From Saccharicrinis sp041595375 (GTDB lineage: Bacteria; Bacteroidota; Bacteroidia; Bacteroidales; Marinilabiliaceae), in contig JBFHKL010000058.1 in the NCBI GenBank assembly GCA_041595375.1, forward strand, positions 1-17,304: a stretch of 17,304 bases of DNA. Reading direction: 5' to 3'. This document shows positions 13,273-17,304 of the stretch, piece after piece. Each line of letters starts with the position of its first letter. Positions within the stretch are counted from its first letter, which is position 1. The translations under genes and the position numbers were made by a program. The notes under the pieces were generated by a model. The model saw only the letters and a list, made by a program, of their open reading frames with translations, did no database searches and had not been told where the DNA came from.

Positions 13273-15531
13273 TTAGTTTAAATTAAAGGTGACAAATAAT
13301 TTAATGTTACGTCCTTCCGAAGGAAGATAGGACCGGTAGCAATAATATTCAAGATTGAAAAGGTTATTTACCGATAGGTTGATGGTTGGTTTGGTTTTCC
13401 AATGGTTAGCGGTAATACTTGTTGATGTATTCCAGCATAGATAGGCTGGTGTATTGTATTTGCTGTCTCCCAATCTATTTTGCTGGGTGTACCATATGCC
13501 ACCTAAACCCAAATGATACTTGAAACCCTTCTTAGAAGATACATCGTAGGTGATATTGTATTTTGCGTTCATTGGTGGAACATAGTCAAGGGGTGTTCCG
13601 GTGCTCATATATCCCTTGCAATTGGTTACGTCTGTGCCATTCAAATATGCCAGACCTGCAGTCAGAGAGAATACATCATGAGGTTTAAAGAGTTCTTTAA
13701 AAGGGAAGGAAATGGAACATTCACCTCCCCATAAACGCGTTTTTCCAATATTGACATATTCGTAGTTGGTTCCAGGTAAGCCATTGATTTCTTCTTTGGA
13801 AATCATATTGTCGATAAACCATAAAAAAGGGCTTACTTCTAATTCAAAGTTGTGAGGTGTGTATCGATAACATACATCAAAACTATAACTATATTCTGGT
13901 TCTAAATCCGGGTTGGCATAAACAATGCCGTCAGAAGTATAGCTATCAGTAAAAAGCTCTGTGGTTTCAGGCATACGGAACGAACGAGCCAGATTTAACT
14001 TTAATCGGTTGTTTGTGTTCAGCTGAATGTTAGCCGCAAAGTTGCCGGTTGGGGCATGTTTATAAGTCTCTTGTTCTTCGTTCTGATCAGTGCTGTATAC
14101 ATCGCCTTCGTATACGGCTGAATAGTCAAAACGTAAGCCTAATGTGAGTTTTAATGTGGGATTACAGATATAATTGTTTTGTAGAAATACCCCAGAGGTG
14201 TATGAGCGTGCATTATAGCTAACTCTCCTATCGTAGGATACCTCATAAATGTAGTCAGTAGCATCAACCGGAGTAGATATATGAAAACTATAACCTTCAA
14301 CTCCCATGGCAATAGAGTATTTATCTGATATATTAAAATGAGTGTACAGACGTGTGCCATAATAATAATCCGAAAAACTGGTTGTTTCCATATAGGAGAG
14401 CATATATCCGGCTGCTGTGTAGAACTTTTTAATGAATTGGCGACTCTCGTCGGAATAGAAGAAACTTAGCGCTAACTTTCTTAGGTTTTTGTTAGACCTG
14501 TAATTATATGTTAATGTTAAGTTGTTTGAAATCTCATTATCAGTAGAGACTTTCATATAGTTAGTGCCATTAAAGCCTACTGCTTTACCCCAGGGACCAC
14601 CATCGTGCAAGTCGGCTGTAAATACAATATTCTTGTCTTCGGAAATTTGATAGCCACCGGATATAAATAGATCCTTATCGCGATAAAAGCTGTTTTCCGC
14701 GGTACTCCCATTGGGGTATTTATAATTATCTGCATCACGGTAACGAACTCCCGTTTTTATCGCTAACTTACCGTTACTCCAGCCTCCGCATGCCAATAGG
14801 TTTTTTTCGTTATTAACACTACCATAGCCAGCAGTTAATCTGGCGTTCAACCCGTTTTGTTTAAAGGGTGATTTATCAATTAGATTAATGATTCCTGCCA
14901 TGGCTCCCGCTCCATAAATTACCGAGGCTGCACCTTTTTGTATTTCAATGCGCTCCAGATCGTACACATTTATAGTATGCGACATATAACCGGCAGGGTA
15001 ACTACTGAATCGTCTATTTCCATTGCGCAATACTAAAAGACTTTTGCCCGACATGCCTCTGAAAGTTAAGGTTGATTGATAGGATAGTTTGTTGGTGAAT
15101 CCTACTTTGGTTTGTAATACCTCTGCTATGTTTTGAGGATTCATGATTTCTATCTCTTTTTTTTGTGTTGAAATGACAGAGGTGGCACTTTGGTAAGCAA
15201 ATGTTTGCGTTGCTGATACGCCTATTGGGGTTAGTTCGTATGTTTTTTTTTGTAAGATCACTTTCGATGTAAGGCTATCTGCCGCCATAAATATTGTGTC
15301 GGACAGATAACCTAAAGCCTGCACAATAAGCTCCGTCTTGTGATTAACAGGAAGTACTACTCTACCGATACTGTCGCATACATAACCTAATCCTGATGCG
15401 TTGCAAATGGTAGCAAAAGGAATGCAATCACCATTGTCGTCGCTCACAGTAATGTGCGCAATTTTCTTCTGACTAAGAATAGAAGAGAAGCAGGACAGGA
15501 TTAAAAAGGTAAGTACAGTAATGTGTTTCAT
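13273..15531 (-). CDS. TonB-dependent receptor with N-terminal regulatory-like domain (752 residues)
   Basis: The signal (MKHITVLTFLILSCFSSILS) is followed at residues 24-95 by a CarboxypepD_reg-like domain (ITVSDDNGDCIPFATICNAS, ending in VILQKK), typical of Bacteroidota receptors. The plug, at about 105-225, contains PQNIAEVLQTKVGF, TLTFRGMSGKSLLVLRNGNR and IYGAGAMAGIINLIDKSPF. The barrel ends with NIKLFVTFNLN. Its arrangement after a surface lipoprotein gene recalls hmuY-hmuR, the heme capture pair of Porphyromonas, and its size fits HmuR/BtuB-type receptors. The HmuR-type assignment rests on context, not on visible heme-ligand residues, which I could not pick out with confidence. A 150-base gap with a hairpin separates it from the lipoprotein gene, and the next gene starts one base after its stop. 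Confidence 0.95.
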   Translation of the reverse strand: MKHITVLTFLILSCFSSILSQKKIAHITVSDDNGDCIPFATICNASGLGYVCDSIGRVVLPVNHKTELIVQALGYLSDTIFMAADSLTSKVILQKKTYELTPIGVSATQTFAYQSATSVISTQKKEIEIMNPQNIAEVLQTKVGFTNKLSYQSTLTFRGMSGKSLLVLRNGNRRFSSYPAGYMSHTINVYDLERIEIQKGAASVIYGAGAMAGIINLIDKSPFKQNGLNARLTAGYGSVNNEKNLLACGGWSNGKLAIKTGVRYRDADNYKYPNGSTAENSFYRDKDLFISGGYQISEDKNIVFTADLHDGGPWGKAVGFNGTNYMKVSTDNEISNNLTLTYNYRSNKNLRKLALSFFYSDESRQFIKKFYTAAGYMLSYMETTSFSDYYYGTRLYTHFNISDKYSIAMGVEGYSFHISTPVDATDYIYEVSYDRRVSYNARSYTSGVFLQNNYICNPTLKLTLGLRFDYSAVYEGDVYSTDQNEEQETYKHAPTGNFAANIQLNTNNRLKLNLARSFRMPETTELFTDSYTSDGIVYANPDLEPEYSYSFDVCYRYTPHNFELEVSPFLWFIDNMISKEEINGLPGTNYEYVNIGKTRLWGGECSISFPFKELFKPHDVFSLTAGLAYLNGTDVTNCKGYMSTGTPLDYVPPMNAKYNITYDVSSKKGFKYHLGLGGIWYTQQNRLGDSKYNTPAYLCWNTSTSITANHWKTKPTINLSVNNLFNLEYYCYRSYLPSEGRNIKLFVTFNLN

Positions 15532-15559
15532 TTTCGATTCATTTAATTTTCAGATCTAT

Positions 15560-15586
15560 TTACCTTATTTCTTATTTTCAAGGTAA
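15560..15586. promoter_or_regulatory. Inverted repeat in the leader of the 752-residue receptor gene
   Basis: TTACCTT at 15560-15566 and AAGGTAA at 15580-15586 are perfectly complementary across a 13-base AT-rich loop, 29 bases before the receptor ATG. It may be a leader stem that sets receptor level relative to the upstream lipoprotein, or an operator. No T-run follows it on the minus strand, so a simple intrinsic terminator is unlikely. Confidence 0.35.
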
Positions 15587-15681
15587 TTGATAGAGTGGAG
15601 GAACTTATTGTGCAAAATATTGTTGTATATAATGTTATATAGCTTTAAGTGTCAGCCATGCATTGAAGACGTAAGTCCTTG

Positions 15682-16380
15682 TTATTCGGTCATCACCTGC
15701 CAACGAACCAGTGTTTGTTTTTGGTTGGGTTCATCGCCCTGAAATTGTTTTACCATAAACTTGGTGTACCCACCCTCTAATGATTTTACCAAATATACTG
15801 CTTGCACCTCTTCCTCTTCGTAGCCATCAGGAATTACTAAAACGTTGCCTCTAAAGCTTCGACCTATTACACAGGAATCTATTTCCTCGTATAGCATATC
15901 TTCAATATAATAGCCTACAGATTCATCGTAGCAGGATTCGTAATCAACAGTGGGTTCTGTAGTAAGTCCATTTAGCATATCCTGAGTTATGATTGTGCAA
16001 GAGTCAAAGAAGTCAACACCTTCGCCTATTTTATAGGCTTCTATATTATCATTGAGCAGCATAGCAGGGCAGCCTTCCGATTGAATATCACCATTATCAT
16101 CTGTGTAATATGATTTTACCGTGTAAAAATTGATGTCGTATTCGTTATCTTCAGTAGAATCTGATGTGAGATACTGATAATCCAAATCGGTATCTTCTTC
16201 CGTGCATTCGTCATGAATAAAATCCATGCCACATCCCCACACGTTGATCGATGGACTTCGTTCTAAATAATATTCTTTTACAGGATAGTCGCCTGCGTAA
16301 ATTATTGATTCTTCATCATCGTCACTGCATGATGTTATGAGAAAGATGGTCATGCAAAATAATAGTGTAATTTGTTTCAT
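15682..16380 (-). CDS. Acidic cysteine-rich surface lipoprotein, possibly HmuY-like
   Basis: The 232-residue product starts MKQITLLFCMTIFLITSC, a lipoprotein signal with the acylated cysteine at residue 18. The next residues, SDDDEE, match the acidic surface-export signal of Bacteroidota, so it probably faces outward. The mature protein is very acidic and has six further cysteines (50, 59, 104, 128, 150, 170), enough for three disulfides. The C-terminal part, VYLVKSLEGGYTKFMVKQFQ and then QTLVRWQVM, resembles by eye the last strands of HmuY-type heme-binding lipoproteins, and the gene precedes a TonB receptor as hmuY precedes hmuR. HmuY family membership is not proved, and the cysteine richness is not typical of it. 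It likely captures the substrate and passes it to the receptor. Its upstream region resembles that of the permease gene. Confidence 0.75.
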   Translation of the reverse strand: MKQITLLFCMTIFLITSCSDDDEESIIYAGDYPVKEYYLERSPSINVWGCGMDFIHDECTEEDTDLDYQYLTSDSTEDNEYDINFYTVKSYYTDDNGDIQSEGCPAMLLNDNIEAYKIGEGVDFFDSCTIITQDMLNGLTTEPTVDYESCYDESVGYYIEDMLYEEIDSCVIGRSFRGNVLVIPDGYEEEEVQAVYLVKSLEGGYTKFMVKQFQGDEPNQKQTLVRWQVMTE

Positions 16381-16428
16381 AATGTAAATTAAATGGTTTG
16401 ACTTTCTTGTTCTTATATGTGATCATAT

Positions 16429-16457
16429 CACGTCGATATCTTTTAGCAGATAACGTG
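16429..16457. promoter_or_regulatory. Inverted repeat matching the one upstream of the permease gene
   Basis: CACGT...TATCT (16429-16441) pairs with AGATA-ACGTG (16448-16457) around TTTAGC, with three extra bases in the left arm. On the minus strand it reads GCACGTTATCTG, then AGATATCGACGTG, against GCACGTTATCTG, then AGATAACGACATG at the permease copy. Both copies end about 49-50 bases before their ATG, and both are preceded by AGTAGT. The conserved position suggests a common operator or leader structure. Confidence 0.5.
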
Positions 16458-16550
16458 CCAATCCACTACTGTTGTTAATGAAGTATTATGTAAATAGTTG
16501 ATCTATAGGAGGCTATATTGTGCAGGAAAGTTTTTTCACTGGTGTTTTCT

Positions 16551-16577
16551 TATGTTAACAAACTACATTTGTGTAAT
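16551..16577. repeat. Conserved upstream element, copy B (TACA-N4-TGTA core)
   Basis: The 27-base element includes TACATTTGTGTA at 16564-16575, and TGTTAACA lies next to it at 16553-16560. It corresponds to 4289-4314 with one extra base and two substitutions. It lies about 171 bases before the lipoprotein start, against 155 for copy A. Shared sequence in otherwise dissimilar AT-rich DNA argues for selection or a recent duplication of a control region. Confidence 0.5.
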
Positions 16578-16958
16578 ATTTATCTTTTTGAGCTTACCAA
16601 AATGTATGAACTGTGGCCCGCAACTGATAAAGAAGTATGGTGAATAAAGGTTAGTAAATAAATATTGGCTAACTTATCATTATTAGTAAACGATAGCGAG
16701 CCAGTTTATTGATGAGCAGATACGCATGACTTATTTAGATACTTTTTATAATATTTTTCTGACGTGAGTATGTAATTTTTTTTAAAAATAGCTTGTATGA
16801 TCATGATTAAAGTATGTTGTGGGATACCTATTTGCTATTCGTTCGTCATATGACTATAGATAAAAACTGGAATAGCCTATTGAAAATACATATCTTCTTC
16901 ACTTAATTGTTTTTAGAATATTTTATTTGACTGTTTTTTTTGAAAAAAAAGCGTATTA

Positions 16959-16992
16959 TTTGGTGTTTATTCATTGAAAATTAGTACTTTTG
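16959..16992 (+). promoter_or_regulatory. Bacteroidota-type promoter of rpsL
   Basis: TACTTTTG at 16985-16992 fits the -7 consensus TAnnTTTG exactly. TTTG at 16959-16962 is a possible -33 element with 22 bases between, slightly long. A-rich and T-rich tracts just upstream could act as an UP-like element. It would give a leader of about 110 bases before the rpsL start. Confidence 0.6.
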
Positions 16993-17023
16993 CATCGCTT
17001 TTTTGTCTAAAATTATGAAAAGA

Positions 17024-17038
17024 CGCTGATTGTCAGCG
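17024..17038 (+). promoter_or_regulatory. Hairpin in the rpsL leader
   Basis: CGCTGA-TTG-TCAGCG forms a perfect 6-base-pair stem with a 3-base loop in the predicted rpsL leader, followed by AG and TTTT. This has the shape of a weak attenuator or terminator. It might also mark an r-protein binding site in the str operon leader, although no such site is known to me for this group. Confidence 0.45.
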
Positions 17039-17109
17039 AGTTTTATATACTAAAAAGCAGTGTTTTAAGCTATTTTATTAAAGGATTTTATTTAAACAAT
17101 TTTAGTTAT

Positions 17110-17304
17110 ATGCCAACGATTCAACAGTTAGTTCGTAAAGGACGCACCCAATTAGTTGAGAAAAGTAAATCTAGAGCGCTAGATGCTTGTCCACAGCGTA
17201 GGGGTGTTTGTGTGAGGGTGTACACTACTACACCAAAGAAGCCAAACTCGGCGATGAGAAAAGTTGCCAGGGTTCGCTTAACTAATGGAAAAGAGGTAAA
17301 TGCC
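17110..17304 (+). CDS. rpsL: 30S ribosomal protein S12, N-terminal 65 residues
   Basis: The frame begins MPTIQQLVRKGRTQLVEKSK and continues with ALDACPQRRGVCVRVYTTTP, KKPNSAMRKVARVRLTNGKE and VNA to the window end. This is the universally conserved start of S12, which forms part of the decoding centre of the small subunit. The full protein is usually 120-140 residues, so about half is visible. Lysine is present at residue 43 in PKKPNSA, the wild-type state at the site where substitutions cause streptomycin resistance in E. coli; the second such site lies beyond the window. The ATG is preceded by an AT-rich stretch with no Shine-Dalgarno sequence at normal spacing, as usual in Bacteroidota. 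It is the only plus-strand gene and marks the boundary between the uptake locus and the core ribosomal region. Confidence 0.98.
   Translation, partial: MPTIQQLVRKGRTQLVEKSKSRALDACPQRRGVCVRVYTTTPKKPNSAMRKVARVRLTNGKEVNA

Larger units (their letters stand above)
16381..16958. other. Divergent intergenic region without a gene
   Basis: No gene is visible between the lipoprotein start (16380, minus strand) and the rpsL promoter. It contains GTGAT-CAT-ATCAC at 16419-16431, the imperfect inverted repeat at 16429-16457, the element at 16551-16577 shared with the permease upstream region, and a long AT-rich stretch towards rpsL. The minus-strand half plausibly holds the promoter of group 1. Confidence 0.6.

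Noticed and set aside
16381..16958. Possible riboswitch, tRNA or small gene in the divergent intergenic region
   Set aside because: No cloverleaf, B12 box or plausible coding frame was found by eye; only short repeats could be supported.
17015..17029. Tiny frame ATG-AAA-AGA-CGC-TGA (Met-Lys-Arg-Arg) in the rpsL leader
   Set aside because: Four codons overlapping the hairpin can occur by chance; there is no ribosome binding site or other sign of a leader peptide.
1..17304. Mobile elements, CRISPR arrays or phage genes
   Set aside because: No transposase, integrase, regularly spaced repeat or phage structural gene is visible; the direct repeats found are limited to the two control regions.

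Overview
The window looks like a chromosomal segment from an AT-rich member of the Bacteroidota, possibly Marinilabiliales-like, although I cannot fix the genus from sequence alone. The grounds are SusC/HmuR-type TonB receptors, one with a carboxypeptidase-regulatory-like N-terminal domain; a lipoprotein whose acylated cysteine is followed at once by acidic residues (a Bacteroidota surface-export signal); a TAnnTTTG-type -7 box before rpsL; and almost no Shine-Dalgarno sequences. Every gene is on the minus strand except rpsL, which starts at 17110 on the plus strand and runs off the end.

Reading in the direction of transcription (high to low coordinates), there are three gene groups. Group 1 (16380-11859): an acidic, cysteine-rich surface lipoprotein, a 752-residue TonB receptor, a small unknown protein that appears frameshifted, and a periplasmic PF01497-type binding protein. 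Group 2 (11512-4376), after a 346-base gap: a class I SAM methyltransferase, two tandem CobA/SUMT-like tetrapyrrole-methylase-family proteins, a second TonB receptor, a 144-residue unknown, and two PF01497 lipoproteins, the second interrupted by a -1 frameshift at an A8 run. Group 3 (4134-1), after a 241-base gap: a FecCD/BtuC permease, a FecE/BtuD ATPase, a solute-binding-fold protein with no signal peptide, a HypB/UreG-like GTPase with two CxxC pairs, and the start of an ABC-type ATPase cut by the window edge.

My reading is that this is one locus for taking up a metal chelate or tetrapyrrole-like compound and processing it. Surface lipoprotein and TonB receptors capture it, PF01497 proteins pass it to a single permease/ATPase pair, three methyltransferases may modify it or make a related chelator, and the cytosolic trio (solute-binding fold, metal-type GTPase, permease-less ATPase) may handle the metal or cofactor inside the cell. 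The transport parts are secure. The substrate (heme, cobamide, another metal tetrapyrrole, siderophore or oxyanion) and the function of the trio are inference.

The most notable non-coding signal is a pair of matching upstream regions. A 26-27 base element about 155-197 bases before the start and a CGTTATCT/AGATAACG inverted repeat about 50 bases before the start occur in the same arrangement before both group 1 and group 3, suggesting a shared regulator. Two genes in the locus need a -1 shift, and each has an X XXY YYZ-type heptamer at the point where the frames join.
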